A stretch of 64,000 bases of DNA from Pseudomicrostroma phylloplanum (lineage: Eukaryota; Basidiomycota; Exobasidiomycetes; Microstromatales), in contig BCHS01000006.1 in NCBI GenBank assembly GCA_039545275.1, positions 558,001 to 622,000 on the forward strand, read 5' to 3'. The notes below the pieces were generated by a model. That model saw only the letters and a list, made by a program, of their open reading frames with translations. It had not been told where the DNA came from and made no database searches. A program made the position numbers and the translations under genes. Of this stretch, positions 33,517 through 46,094 are shown piece after piece. Numbering within the stretch: the stretch's first letter is position 1; every line of letters begins with the position of its first letter.

Positions 33517-35493
33517 ATGGCTCCCAAGAGGAAGCAAGGCCAGCGTCAGGAGAAGGACGACGGCTCTGCATCCACGGCTCCCACGACCAACGAAGCAGTC
33601 AAGCGCGACACCAAGCGCGCCAAGCCCAACGAGTCCATCGCTGGCGACCCTTCCTCCTCTACCTCTACCTCCAATCCGGCAAATCAGAACGACTGGAACC
33701 CCACGCCGGGTAAGCTTCCCGAGTCTGGGAATGAGCCTATACTGCTGCTCCGCTCTGAGATGAAGGAGCACGGCGAGTGCAAGAGCCCACCTTCCGAGGG
33801 AGGAAATGTACTCTATGTTATGGGGATGAAGTCACTCCGTATCGAGGACAACAGAGGTATCGCACATGCCTCCCATCTGGCCCAGGCGAGGAAAAAGGCC
33901 GGAGGCAAAGAAGCGGGCAACCTCATTGTCATCTTCTTCATCTCCCCAACCGACTGGAAGATGCACGACCGTGGGCCCAGGAGAATCGATTTTGTCCTCA
34001 GGAACCTGCGAGAGATCAAGAAGCAGCTAGACGAGCTCAACATCCCCCTGGTGGTGTACACTTCTCCCTCGCGGAAAGAGATGCCCAAGACGCTGGTTGA
34101 TTTCGCCAAGCAGTGGGACGTGAAAGAGATCGTGGGCAACGTCGAGTACGAAGTCGACGAGTGCTGGCGGGACGTGGCCATCCTCAAGGCAGCAGGAGAG
34201 GCGGGGCTGTATGCTACTTTCCTCGAGGACACGTACGTTGTGCCTGCTTTCCATTTGGAGACAAAGACCGGACACCAGTATGCCGTTTTCAGTCCGTGGA
34301 ATCGGGCGTGGACGGCTCATATTGAGAAGAACATGCATCTGATCGACGAGTCGCCTTCGCCTGAAGCAAACGACAAAGGCGTCCGCACTGGCAAGCTGGG
34401 CGACCTCTTCGATCGGCAAGGCGAGGGATTCGGCCTCCCAGAGTACGTCGAGGGCTACGAATGCAAGGACGCAGAGTACATGCGCAAGCTCTGGCCCGCC
34501 GGATCCCACTCGGCGCGTAAAGTCCTCTCCAACTTCGTGCGTGGTAAAGGAGGGGAGAGCGCCTTTGAGGATCGCGCCTCCGAGTTGGGTCACAAGCAAG
34601 TCGCGCCGGACTCAAAGGACTCGAGGCTGAATCGGTATGGTATTGGAAGGAACTTGTGCTCCGAGAATGGAACGTCGAGACTTTCGCCGTACCTTGCTGC
34701 GGGAGTTATTTCGCCTAGGGCTTGCTTGAGGGCGACGATGGAGGTGGATAAGAACAAGTTCAAGGTGGGCCGCTCGACGGGTACCGAGACGTGGAACACA
34801 GAGGTCAGTCGTCGTAGACTGACAACGACAATAATTCGTGAGAGACATCGAGACCGATCCTGACGAGACCACCCGGTTCCTTTGGCTGTGCCGTTACAGA
34901 TCAGCTTCCGCGACTTCTACGCCCATGTCCTCGCCGCCTTTCCCCGTGTGTGCATGAACCACTTCTTCGTCCAGAAATACGAACGGGTCTGCTGGGAGTA
35001 CGACGACAACCTCTTCCAAGCCTGGACCGAAGGTCGCACCGGCTACCCCCTAGTAGACGCCGCTATGCGCCAAGCCTCTCAGCAAGGGTACATGCACAAC
35101 CGCGGTCGTATGACCGTCGCCTCCTTCCTAAGCAAGCACCTAATGCTCGACTGGAGAAAAGGGGAGCGCTGGTTCAACCAGAACCTAATCGACCAAGACT
35201 TCGCAAGCAACAATGCCGGCTGGGCCTGGAGTTCCTCCTGTGGGGTAGACCCGCAACCCTACTTTCGCATCTTCAACCCAACTTCCCAGTCGGAGAAGTG
35301 TGACCCAAAGGGAGAGTACATCAAGCATTATGTACCTGAGTTGAGAGGACTGCAGGGAGCGGCAGTGCATAATCCTTTTGAGAGGTTGAGTAAAGGGGAG
35401 TTTGAGAAGTTGGGATACCCGAAGCCGATTGTGGTTCATAAGGAGGCGAGGGAGAGGGCGCTGAGGAGGTTCAAGGAGCCGGGGAGCACGTAG
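33517..35493 (+). CDS. PHR1: Class I CPD DNA photolyase
   Basis: Exons 33517-34803 and 34900-35493 give 626 residues. The N-terminal 70 residues are a basic Ser/Thr-rich leader (KRKQGQRQEKDD, TKRAKPNES), plausibly nuclear. The photolyase domain runs from about residue 110 (LRIEDNRGIAHAS, VIFFISPTDWKMHDRGPRRI, ERWFNQNLIDQDFASNNAGW). The C-terminal FAD domain has LAAGVISPRACL, RTGYPLVDAAMRQ and WAWSSSCGVDPQPYFRIFNP. It repairs cyclobutane pyrimidine dimers with blue light. The aspartate in RTGYPLVD and the asparagine in ASNNAGW match catalytic or FAD contacts in the family. The class I assignment is from overall motifs. Confidence 0.93.
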
Positions 35494-35730
35494 ATGTAGG
35501 AGGAAAGAAGCGCGAAGCCGGGGTTTCTAGAACATGGAGCGGTCCTTGTACTCGATCTCATCCGATCAAAGATACCATCTACCAAGCATTGAGAATGTCG
35601 AGCGGTCACATTAGCGTTGGTGCTGGTGATGGTGATGATGATGGGCATTGCCTTTTTACTTCCACCCTTCTCCCTCCCCCTCCCTCATACCCCCATGTCT
35701 GCGCACATTCACCCGCAGGTCCACTCACAC

Positions 35731-37907
35731 TCACTGTCCTACAGTCGACGCCGGCGTCGGCGTCGGAGGACCATTGGCCCCAGCTCCACTAACACCGCCT
35801 CGACCGCCCCTGGACCCACCTCTGTACTCTCCCCTACCCCGACCACCACCACCATTTCCACCAGCTCCTCCTCCTCCTCGTCCACCTCTGTCACCACCTC
35901 CACCCCGAGGTCCACCCCTTCCCCTCCCTCGACCCCGGAAGGAAGCTTGCTGCTGCTGCTGTTGCTGTTGCTGTTGGTGCAAGGATTTCTTACTCGTCTG
36001 GAGCACAAAGCCGTCTTCGTCGACAATGGGAGCCTTCTTGCTAGTAGGAGCAGAAGCAGGAGCAGGAGCAGGGGAAGGAGAAGCAGCAGCGGCGGCGGCA
36101 GGCGCAGGCGCAGACCGCTGCTGAGAAGAGGGCTTGGCGGCGTTGCCGTTGGACTTTCCTCCCTTTTGCTCACGTGCGGCGGTGCCCTCGGTCTCAGCTG
36201 GCGTCTTGACCTCTTCAGCAGACTCTGGGGCCTTTGCTGAGGCGGAGCTCAAGCTCTTTCTGGGTACTGCCAGACCACCGTTGGCCTCGGACTCGGCAGC
36301 AGCGTCGTAACCGACACGAGCATTGGAGGAGAGCTCCTCCGTCTTGTCCTCAGAGGAGAGTGATGAGCGCAGAGTCACGCTGCGAGAATCCTGGTCTGGG
36401 AACGCCTGCATCGGATCACCCAGGTCGTCCTCCCCGCCCTCTACATCTGCCGACCAGTCGAACTTCGAGACCTGCACAGCGGAAGAAGCTGCCTTCTCCG
36501 ATGCCTTTTCGGTCGAGGTGACCTGATCATCTCCACTTGAGTAGGTCGCAATCTGGTCGGGTTCGCGTGCAGCATTCTTGCCCGCTGACTCTTCCGAATC
36601 CCCATGAATGCTGGGCGCAGCGCTGGCGGCACGACTGACTTCGCTAGACTGCAAGAAGGAGATTTCGCCAGATCCTACATTGGACTTGGGTGGGGCTTGC
36701 TTGCCGTTGGCGTGAGGAGCATCCTTGCCGACTTCCGGACTGCCTTGAGATGCGGCTGCAGGTGCCTCGACAAGCTCGGGAGCAACATCGATGGCTTCTT
36801 GCGCGGAAGCCTTCTCGTGGTTGATCGCCTCCGCGCCTTCGTCGGCGCCACTCTTTGCAGCGGCAGGGACGGTCTCGGAGGGTACGTCAGAGGTTGAAGG
36901 CGCAGTGAGCTGAGAGACGAGATCCTTGATTCGAGCAACTGATACGGGGGTGAGGGGGAGGGGGATATGCCTGCCATGAGCAGCTGCCTTCGTCGAAGCA
37001 GGTTGCACAGGTGACGCTTCTACTCACAGGTCACACCATCCAGAGCTTCCTTGCCAGCCTCTCCGGCTTCGATGGCAGACAACAACTCCTTTACGCTGCC
37101 TTCGTTGCTTTGTCCGGTCTCTGCGCCCGAGTAGAGAGGCTGAGAGACGATGTCTTGGTACAGTCTACCTACAGCGGCGGCCTCCTGAGCAGTGATGGAG
37201 TCGGTGAAGCCGGGACAAAGCGTTGGGGCAAAGGTAGACGCCTGGATCTGAGGGAGGTGTAGGACGGTGAAGAGGCGTAGGAATTGCTGAAGAAGGGTAA
37301 GGGCTGCATCGCCAGTAGCCTGAAATATAAGAAGGGTGACGATGGAGAAGCGATTCTTATCGTCAGCTTCTGCTTGTCAGTACTTGTACGTCGCGTTGAT
37401 GAGAGAGCTACACACCTCTCCACTCTTCTTCTCGTGCTCTACCGCCTTTTGGGTCTCGGCCTGCTGTGCTGCAACATTCTCCTGCTCGGCCTGCTTCCAT
37501 GCCTTGCCGACTTCGTTGAGCTCTTTCATGGCGGCCATGACGCTGTCCTTGCTGGCAATGACTGCCTTTTGGTCCTCGTTGAGAGTCTTTGAGTCCTGAG
37601 CTTCATACTGGGTGATCCTCTGCAGCTTCTTGCCGAGTGCCTTGCTTCGCTTTGCCAAAATTCGCTCAGCCGCCGTGAGGGGAGTGGTGGGCTGATCGGT
37701 CTTGTCGGCCAAGAGAGCGACGGCGGCTACAGCAGCTTTGTTCTCAGCTCGCTCTGCCAGAAGTTCCTCTCGCTGCGACTGGGCTGGGGTAGCAGCAGGT
37801 GGAGCTTCGAGCTTGCCATTGGTGTGTGGAGCTTCCCCTGCAGCAGCGCTCTTGTTCTTCTTGCCCTTCTTGGTCGACGCAGCGGGGGTCGCGGTGGCTG
37901 CAGACAT
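35731..37907 (-). CDS. Caprin-like RGG RNA-binding protein
   Basis: Exons 37907-37416, 37319-37028 and 36983-35731 give 678 residues. After a Lys/Ala-rich start, residues 80-150 form a helical region (KALGKKLQRITQYEAQDSKT then LNEDQKAVIASKDSVMAAMK, NEVGKAWKQAEQE) that resembles the Caprin HR1 helical segment. Exon 2 continues in a helical, hydrophobic region (ALTLLQQFLRLFTVLHLP). The C-terminus is acidic and Ser-rich, then KKAPIVDEDGFVLQ, a Gln run and many RGG/GRGRG repeats, the arrangement of stress-granule RNA-binding proteins. Animal caprins are cytoplasmic mRNA regulators. The family assignment is tentative. The last intron donor could be GTGTGA or GTGAGT, both in phase with the acceptor at 36984. 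Confidence 0.6.
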
Positions 37908-39212
37908 TGCTGCTATTGAGTCTGCGAACGCCCGACAGAAGGCTGAGAGACAAGCTGAAGATTACCTCGCTAAGTAGAGCGAGTGGGCGGCGAAGAACAG
38001 GGGTAGAGCTCGGTGGTTGCTCTACGCCTGGTGCTGCAGGGAAGGGTAAGGTGGTAGCGGAGAGAAGAAGTGGCCACGAGGGCAAGAGGAGTCGAGATTT
38101 GGCAGCGGTGAGATGCTGCGGAGTGTGTGCAAGGAGAGTGGAGGAGGTGAAGCGGTGGTGATGGTCGCTTGTGGTGAGATGCACCTCGTCGAGAAGAACA
38201 CTGACGACGACGACGGCCTCGAGCGGGCCAGAGGTGCGCCCAAGCCAAGAACGCGCAGCGCCTCGCCTCGCCTCGGCCAAGCCACGCCGATCAGTCCACA
38301 GCGCCGATGCTTCTCCACCTCGGCGTCTCCCAGGCTACCACTGCCCAGACTGGACGATCACCTGGGACCATAGGCGCGATAGATCAACCAAAGACTCGTC
38401 AGGCTCTTGCTTGGGACACCACCGGCCATGTACGCGCATGGCCTCAAGGATGGCAAGCAGGGAGGCTCAAGAGCATTGGGACCTCGAGAGCTGCATAGGC
38501 CTTAGAATGTCAGAGTGCGTGCTTGGATCTCTCTGCATCTGTGCCGAGGTAACCCCACATTAGCCTCACGCCTCCAGGCTCGACCCTCGACCCTCGACGA
38601 GATCTGAAAGCACAAGTGATTGTCTCTGTTCAAATCTCAAAGTGAAGCTGAGGCGCTGCACTGAGCCATGGTTGCATCGCTAGAGTGGATCATCCAGCAC
38701 TTTCGGAGCAAGCCCATCTCACGATACGTGCGAGTGACCCATCAACTCGGCACAGTGCCTTTCCCCCAAACCGCACCTGCCTCGGACGATTCGCTAACCT
38801 CATCGAGACCGGGACGCTATGACCAATCTTTCGCCAACGAGCTCTTCATCGCTGTCGCCGGTCTTTGAGGGAGGCGGCAGGCCGCGCTGCATCTCGGCCT
38901 CTCAGCCAGATTTCCTGGGTGTTCCGTGACAGACACGTCGATCGACCAATCGGCAGAAGCGGTCTGAAGTGACATGCAGGCTACTCCTCCTGCTGCTGGC
39001 GCCACGAGCACTAGCTTTGACTCGACCAGAGTGGACCCTATAAGGTAAGGTTAGGGCTGCCGATCCTCGATCCTTTCCCTCCTCACCCCTCCCTACCGAA
39101 CACCCCTTTCACCATCGTACCGTCCAGACCCCTCACCCATTGCACCTAGATTATCCTCTTCCAAAGCTATCCCACCTCTACTACTCTCTGCCACCGGTCA
39201 GTTTCCCTGATC
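37908..39212. promoter_or_regulatory. Long divergent intergenic region, caprin-like gene and aspartic protease
   Basis: 1.3 kb between start codons. A TATA-like CCTATAAGG at 39039-39043 lies about 170 bases before the protease ATG. Several short frames of mixed composition exist; none is recognisable or spliced convincingly. Confidence 0.4.
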
Positions 39213-40863
39213 ATGCTCCTCACCATCCCTCTCTCCATTGCCTGTGTGGCAGGTCTCATCCATCCAGTCTTAGCGGCTATCCCCGAGGCAGGACAGCTTG
39301 AGCCCCTCTCCATCGACGTCACGAAGCGTGTCACCGGCAGGCCCCATCGCATCAATGGCACCGACCAGGTCGACTTTGGTTCTGTGGGCAGCCACGTCCG
39401 AGGTATGAAGGTAAGTAGCCCTGCTCTAGAGGGCTCTCTTTCGTCCTTAGTGCCGCCACCAGATCCCTGTCTGACATCTTCCTCATGATGCTCCTTCATG
39501 CTCCTGGCAGAACAAGTACGCAAGGATGAGAGCCAATCTCGACGCCTCAATGGGAGTTACCAAGAGAGCTGCCACCTCGCTCATCCCGCTCCAGGACATC
39601 GTGAGTCAACGAACACCTACACACGCCGACGGCTGAGAAGCTACAGGCCACTGGCAAGAGATCTCCTGACTTCGTACCCTCGTTCCGCGGCAGGGTGAGG
39701 GAGCTTACTGGTCAGGCGTTGTCAAGTACGGCGGCCATATCCAGAGAGTAGACTTCGATACTGGCTCTGGCGACTGTCTCCTCGACGCTGATAACTACAC
39801 CCCGAGCTCATCTGCTATCAACACCCACAAGAAGTTCTACAATGGCTACGGTGTCTCTTCCGACGATGATTCTTACACTGGTACCATCTATCAGGACACC
39901 TTCTCCTCTGGCAGATTCAAGCTGTCCAATGCTTCTGTTGGTCGTGAGTAGCTTGTACCTCGAGGAGACTGATTTGCTCGCCATTGCTGACCAGAAGCTC
40001 TTCTTACCTTTGTCTCTCATCGCAAGGCATCGAGACAGACGAGGAGGTCGTTACTGATGCAGACGGTATCCTTGGCCTAGCTTACCCACCCCTTAGCACT
40101 TTTGGCAAGGAGTACCCACCTCTCTTTGATCAACTCATGGAGGAGAAGCAGCTCTCTGCAAACAAGTTTGGCTTCGCTTTGTCTGCCAGTGCCCATGGGA
40201 GTTCTCTCTGCCTTGGCGGATACGACAAGTCCAAGTACACTGGCCCAATCACGTACCACCCTGTCAAGAGGAAGGCATTTTGGGAGCTCGACGGCACCAT
40301 CAACGGGCAGCACTTCAACAGTATCGTCGACACTGGAACTTCTTTTATTCTCGGCGTGAGTTGCACGTCAGCTGTACATGGCGGGCACATGGCCATCTTG
40401 ACCTTCACCACTCCTGACAATCTTCACTCTCGCTCGCAGCCTACGAGACAGGTGACGAGCTTCTTGAAGAAGTTGAAAGGAGTCCAGATTGTCACACACC
40501 AGGAAGAATCTCTGACCTTGGGCTTCTACGAATGCGACAAGACTCCCAAGGTCGCCTTGAAGTACGGCAAAGCTACTGTCATCCTGACACCCGAGGCGAC
40601 TCAGTGGGGCAAGACGGAGGATAATCGATGCGTGCTGTCTGTCATTGGCACTGAGATCGGCCAAGACGCCTGGGTACGTAGTGACTCACCAAGGCGGTGT
40701 GATGGAAACCGCCATCACCCTTGCAGAGTCAGTCTGGAAACTGATCGACCCTCCGTTTCCCCTTTTGTTGCGCCAACAGATCACTGGCGACCCCCTCTTC
40801 CTCTCAAGCTACGTTGCCTTCAATAGGGACAAGGATGCTGTTGGCTTCGCTGCCCGCAAGTAG
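39213..40863 (+). CDS. Secreted pepsin-like (A1) aspartic protease
   Basis: Six exons (39213-39410, 39511-39600, 39694-39943, 40027-40355, 40440-40673, 40780-40863) give 394 residues with all phases closing. A signal peptide (LTIPLSIACVAGLIHPVLA) and a propeptide precede the catalytic domain. The first active-site motif is FDTGSGDCLL, so it is DTGSG rather than the usual DTGSS and has a Cys-Leu-Leu instead of the usual Leu-Trp. The flap-region YGVSS and TGTIYQD follow. The second motif is IVDTGTSFILG (canonical). The end ITGDPLFLSSYVAFNRDKDA with VGFA is typical. Expected to act at acid pH outside the cell or in vacuoles. No GPI signal. Confidence 0.9.
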
Positions 40864-41570
40864 AGGGTGAAGGCCGCCTACACCAAGGTAGCGATCTCTT
40901 CTTCAATAGGGAAGCACTGAGAAGGGCTTCTAGACTGCTCCTCGTGTCAGATTGCTGATCACAAGTCTCCTCTCCGATTGAGTAGAGCCTTCGCGCCCAC
41001 ATCGTCTCCTTGTCTGTCCATCAAAATCCCCTCACAGTCCATCTCCCCTTCATGTATCTCCATGTCTATGTCTTATGTCTTATCTATGCTATATGTACCA
41101 TGCCATATCTGCGTGCGAGCGAGTCCTCATGCGAAGAGCAGTACTCGGTAGAGTACAATGAAGACCCTGCCTAGACTACTAATCGCCATGCATGGCGGGG
41201 CAGAGGGGCGGAGCACGTCGGGAAGAGGCGAGGCGAGGCGAGGCGAGGCGCCTGTGTGCGCGGACGCCTTTTGCTGGGCGTGTGGGCCTGTGGTGCTCCT
41301 CCGACCTTCCCGTACTGATTGGCCGGATCCCTTCCTTCCTTCCTTCGTCTGATCCTCACACATCGCTACCCCTTTACCCGCTACAAGCTCCTAGCTCCCC
41401 GAGCTCGCTCCGCTGCGCCTCGGTATCTATCGTGACTCGCCATCAGCCCGGCTTCACCCTCCTTCGCCTGCTTCTCGAGCTCGCAGACGAGTCAAGGATC
41501 GATCCGAAGACAGACAGACAGTCAGAGCTAGTCAGCCTTTACGGATTTCGCTACGATCAATTTGAGCTAG
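40864..41570. other. Intergenic between aspartic protease and MICOS gene
   Basis: Includes the protease 3' UTR, a short (AGGCG)n repeat, and CT-rich promoter sequence. No gene seen. Confidence 0.4.
41226..41250. repeat. Simple repeat (AGGCG)5
   Basis: Five perfect 5-base units; the sequence before it is also Ga/Gc-rich. Not coding. Confidence 0.8.
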
Positions 41571-42480
41571 ATGGCGCCCAGCACAGTTGTCGTGGAGGAG
41601 AGCGGGGGAACAAAAGTGAGTCTGCACATCGGGAAAGCTGCTCGCTATTAGCCGATGCTTCGAGGCATGTACCTTCTTGCTTGAGCTTGAGCTGGAACTG
41701 ACCCTTCCCCTCCCTCTCCAACCCTACCCTACTCCCCTCACAGCTGCCCATCTACTCCGCCCCCTCCGAGCCCATCCGGGTCATCGAAACCCAAACCCGT
41801 CTTGAGCAACACGTCGGGGATGCCCGCCGCGCTCTCGCCTCTTCAACGGAGAGTCTCCGCAAGTCGGTTCACGATAATGTTAGCAGTTGGATTGGGGTTG
41901 AGAGGAGAGTGGAGAGAAAGGTGCTGGAGATTATTCCGGATGATGAGCCTTTGAGTCCTGGGTTGATCTATGTTGGTGTGGCTACGTTGGCTGGGAGTGT
42001 ATTTGGGCGCTATCGTGAGTACACAGGAGCAAGGCAGGCATTTGGGGCTCGTATATGGCTTTCTGACCCTTTTCCCTTCCTCCGTACATGCCATCACGTT
42101 GCCTTCATCACTGCTGCTCCTCACTTCCAGGCTCTTTCCCAATCCGTTTCCTCTCTCCACCCCTCTTCCTCCTCGGCTCCCTCAACTACTTCCTCCCAAA
42201 AACAGCTCACAACCTCTCCCTCTACTACCAGCAAGTGGAATCCTCCCACCTCCCACCAGTCATAAAGGAGCAGCGCGAGTCTCTCGTCAAGTCCGCACGG
42301 AGCCTGTGGAGGCAAGCGGATGACAAGGCGCATGTTGCTGCTAGGAAGGTTGAGGGTGGTTGGAAGGGTGGATTGGAGAAGGTGCAGGAGGGGACGGGAT
42401 TGAAGGTTGCTCCGACTTCGAAGGAGGTCGTTGTGGAGCATAGGGCACCGCCTGGGACGAAGGAGGCGAGGCAGACTTGA
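41571..42480 (+). CDS. MICOS complex subunit, MIC26/MIC27 (apolipoprotein O) family
   Basis: Exons 41571-41615, 41744-42014 and 42131-42480 give 221 residues. The N-terminal part LPIYSAPSEPIRVIETQTRL then EQHVGDARRALAS is typical, with a helical region following. A short hydrophobic segment GLIYVGVATLAGSVFG and a second (FPIRFLSPPLFLLGSLNYFL) bracket a tight loop, as in Mic26/Mic27. The C-terminus is a charged helix (SARSLWRQADDKAHVAARKV). The family organises mitochondrial cristae junctions in the inner membrane. I cannot tell MIC26 from MIC27. Confidence 0.82.
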
Positions 42481-42929
42481 GAGGGGAGGGGGACAGGAAG
42501 AGGGAAAAGGGGGACAGTGTAGAGGGAGGGTAGCTTGAATACAAGACCACTTTGTCACTACGCCATCTCGAGGTCATCTCGATCCTGTATGGGCATAGCG
42601 CAGAGCAGAGCAATACAACCCAACTCAATTCGACGACATCAGATCAGTCATCTAGCAAAAACTTCTAGCAGCCCCTGTTCGTCCGCGAGCAAGGAGGAAC
42701 AAACGGCGTTCCGATCAGTCGCGAGGAGGCAAAGACGGAAGAAAGCGAACGAGAGAAACGCAAGTCGTAGTTACCGCACACACTGCATGCAAGGACCAGC
42801 TGCGCTGCGCCGCTTTCGTGTGACGACAGAAGAGGGAGAGAGAGGAGAAAGGCATACGAAGAAGGGGGACTAATCAGCTCTAAGCTGTATGTCACCCCAA
42901 TGCCCGTCTCCCAGCTAGCCAGTCCGCTC
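42481..42929. other. Convergent 3' region
   Basis: Between the MICOS subunit (plus) and the DUF89 phosphatase (minus). No gene seen. Confidence 0.4.
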
Positions 42930-44641
42930 TCAGGCCTTGGTCTTGGTGCCCTCGCTAAGACCAATAAAGGCGTACCGTCCACTGATACGCCACCCTTCCT
43001 CGTCCTTGTCAAGCTTCTTGGTCACCTCTTCCGGAACGCCCACGACGACGTCGCTCTTGATGGTCCTGATGGACACGACGGGGGGTGCTCCCTCTTCACT
43101 GCTCATGGGTCCAATGGCGACGTCGAATGGCGTCTGCGAGGGCGCTTGACAATCATAGGTGAGCTTACGGTGGTTGAGATCTCCCTTGAAGATGACCAGG
43201 TCCGAGTCGGCCAGGTGCTGGAAGAGGTCGGGTGCTTCAGAGGGGAGAGACCAGAACGTGTAGCCGGTGCACCAGAAGGGATGTTGCTCGTACACCCACT
43301 GCCCAGTCTGCTCGTAGGACTTCCAGCGCTTGGCCATGGCCCGCAGAGAGGCGAGCTCCGCGTCCGAGGCATTGGGGAAGAGGGAACCGTACATCATGCT
43401 GTTCAACAGCCAAGACCAGTCCTTGTGGGTAACGTCGGAGACGAACCAGGCGAAGCGCTTGCCGTGGAAGTGAATCTCATTGGCGATGCCACTTTGGATC
43501 AGCCAGTCGGCGTAGACGCAATCACAGTAGAGCTCGAATCCGGCATTGTCAAGGACAAAGTCGATCCGGCCGCCCTTGACGGTGGAGAGGTGGTCCCAAA
43601 TCTTGTCCAGGTCATTGCAAAGAATGTTCTTCTCCGTCTCAGCGAGGTGCTCACCTCCGGTGGACTGGAGGTTCTTGATGTCCTCCTCGGTCATGTTGAT
43701 CAACAGGGACAGATCAGTGGCGTTACCCCACAAGCAGACCTGGGTGAGCTCGTGGAAGACGAGCTTGGCAGCCTTGAGCTTCTCCTCTTCGCTAGCGCCG
43801 GCCTCGTGGTGGAAGGGGTCGGCGAACCGGGTGGAGAGCTCAAAGACGGCAGTGGATGAACGCGAGAAAGTGTCGCACTTTTGACGGAAGAAGACGTCGT
43901 AGTCTTTCCAGTAGGTGGAGATGGAGAAGCATTCGTGAAGACGACGGTACTTGTAGGCCTCGGCGAAGAGCCAGGGGGCGTTCATGAAGTTCTTGCCTGT
44001 GATGGGTGAGAGTGTGGTGGGGTGGGGGCAGGGTGTCAATACCGTCGCTGGAGGTGATTGTATGCTGGCGCGGCACTCGTCGCCTCTGCTCACCCTTGAA
44101 GAACCTCGCAATCTCCTTGTTCCAGAGTGCGACGTCTCCTTCACCATCGTCCTTGATGACTCGCAGCGTGGCATTGGAATGCAGGTCGTCCATGAGCTGT
44201 GTCATTCGCTCGATGCAATGCAGGAGGTCGGTAATCTTTCCCTCTTCGTGCTCTTCGTTGAGTGTCTTCATAGTGTCGTCAATGGCCTTTCCGAGGATGG
44301 TTGGGAGACGCTTTCCCATGGTCTCGTGGGCAAAGGAGTACTCATGGTATCCTCGGTAGGCGGGCCAAGGTGGGTTGTTGGGATCCACACGAGAAGGGGT
44401 CCGCTGGTAGGACTGATAAGGGGATCAGGGAGTGGGCGGGAGCGTGTGAAGCGTCAGTCTAGGCCCGTAATCTCCTTGTCATGACTGACATGACTGAGCA
44501 TGATGCTGGAGGTGTCTCTGCTGGTGTACTCACTCCCAGATCACCGAAGCCGGACCTCTTTGGAGGCAAGTTGCCAAGGTTGAGGAGGGTCCTGGTGGCC
44601 GTCCTGGTGGGCGTTGGTCGTGCCTGATCAGCGTCGGTCAT
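42930..44641 (-). CDS. ARMT1/DUF89-family damage-control phosphatase
   Basis: Exons 44641-44534, 44412-44094 and 43996-42930 give 497 residues. The family motifs are visible: PWPAYRGYHEYSFAHETMGK and RLPTILGKAI; CLWGNATDLSLLINM with its conserved Asn-x-x-Asp; RIDFVLDNAGFELYCDCVYA, the metal-binding Asp/Asn motif; LVIFKGDLNHRKL, the second metal-site motif; and PFWCTGYTFW. The yeast relative (YMR027W) and human ARMT1 hydrolyse sugar phosphates and phosphometabolite by-products, and human ARMT1 was also reported as a carboxyl methyltransferase. The substrate here is not evident. Cytosolic. All intron phases close. Confidence 0.9.
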
Positions 44642-45155
44642 GGCTGGCGGGCGTTGTCTGTAGAAAGGGACGAGGTAGGGCGGTACAAGGGACGAATGGA
44701 TAGGTTGGATAGGTAGCCAAGTAGAAAGGCTAATACCAACGATGGTCTGTCTGAACCTTCGAGGAACAGCAAGCAGCCAACGAGGGCAAGCCTTCCCCCC
44801 CGCCTACTCCCGCCTTGGCCCAGGGCCCCACACTCCTGCTTCCCCCCCGCGTGGCGCTTGGCTGGCCCTGGCTGGCCACGAGGGTCCACCCGTGGCTGCG
44901 AGGCTGTGTTGCTCTGGCCACTCCGCCGCCCAGCAACCAAGGCCGTGCACGCAGACGCGCGTCATCGCACGCTCTCGCCTGCAGCGTCAGCCCAGGCACA
45001 GCAGAGACAGCAAAGACGTCTCTGTCTGCCAACATCTTCCGAGTGGAGACGACCAAGTGCTTCCTTCCTCATCCTGTATCTCACACTCCCATCTCTGCTA
45101 CCACCACGCGCACCATTCAACCCTCGAAACACTCCAGCGTACTTCACAAACAGCC
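44642..45155. promoter_or_regulatory. Divergent promoter region, DUF89 phosphatase and BAP31-like gene
   Basis: Head-to-head genes. The interval is GC-rich in the middle with no gene seen. Confidence 0.4.
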
Positions 45156-46094
45156 ATGACTCTCTACTATGGCAGTGAGTAGCAATCTCTGAGCACCACG
45201 CATCGCCTCGGCTTTCCTTGCTCTGCTGAGAGCTAGAGCGACGTGGAAGCTCATCTACTGATACCGTCCCTATCTCCGCACCTCCCCCCTCTCCTCTGCA
45301 GTCGTCTTTGGTCTCCTCGTACTCGAGGTGGTCACATTCCTCGTACTGATCATTCCGCTGCCATTTGCATGGAGGAGGTCTATGTTCAAGTTCCTCGCTA
45401 CCAACCCACGTCAGTATCTTGCAGCTCTGTAGCTCACTTGACCACCGCGATGCTCTCCATGCAGTCTAGCTGACAGAACTTCTCCCGCCCTCGTCATTGC
45501 TCTTGCACCTCTTTCTCCCTACAGTGGTGGCCAAGGCTCAGTATGCTCTTAAGATCATGTTCATATTCGTGGCAGTCTTGTTCGTAGACGCCGTGCAGCG
45601 AATGTGGAAGGTCACCACCGACGGCGAGACCATGAGGGATCAGTCTGGCATGAGGGACTCAAGAACCGAGTCCAGCTTCCACGCCAAGAAGTTCTATGCC
45701 CAGAGGAACACCTACCTCACCGGCTTCACCCTGTTCCTCAGCTTGTGAGTGAAAAAAGCCTTTGGTAGTGAGCTGCACTGGGAAGTTAGTCTGACCAAGT
45801 CCTCATCACTTCTCGCTCTCCTCTCGTGGCTTTCCCCACAGGATCCTGTCTCGAACCTACTCCCTCATCACCGAGCTCATCACCACCCAGGAGGAGCTCG
45901 TAGCTGCCAAGGGCGGATCTTCTTCTGCCTCGTCGGTATCCAAGGGCGGTGCCTCTTCCTCGGAAGCAGAGAAGCTCAAGGTGCAGCTGGACAACCTTAA
46001 GAAGCAGACCGCTCAGCAGCAGACCGAGTACAACCGCCTGGCTGATGAGCTGGCTGCTGCCAAGGGCCAGCCGCAGAGCTCCAGGAGCGACTAA
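45156..46094 (+). CDS. BAP31/Yet3-like ER membrane protein
   Basis: Four exons (45156-45174, 45302-45409, 45525-45744, 45842-46094) give 199 residues. The start MTLYYGIVFGLLVLEVVTFL is family-typical. Three membrane segments follow (VLEVVTFLVLIIPLPFAW, QYALKIMFIFVAVLFVDAVQ and TGFTLFLSLILSRTYSLI), then a cytosolic coiled coil (AEKLKVQLDNLKKQTAQQQT). A Lys-rich ER-retrieval tail is not present; it ends RSD. BAP31/Yet proteins associate with the translocon and sort ER membrane cargo. Confidence 0.9.
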
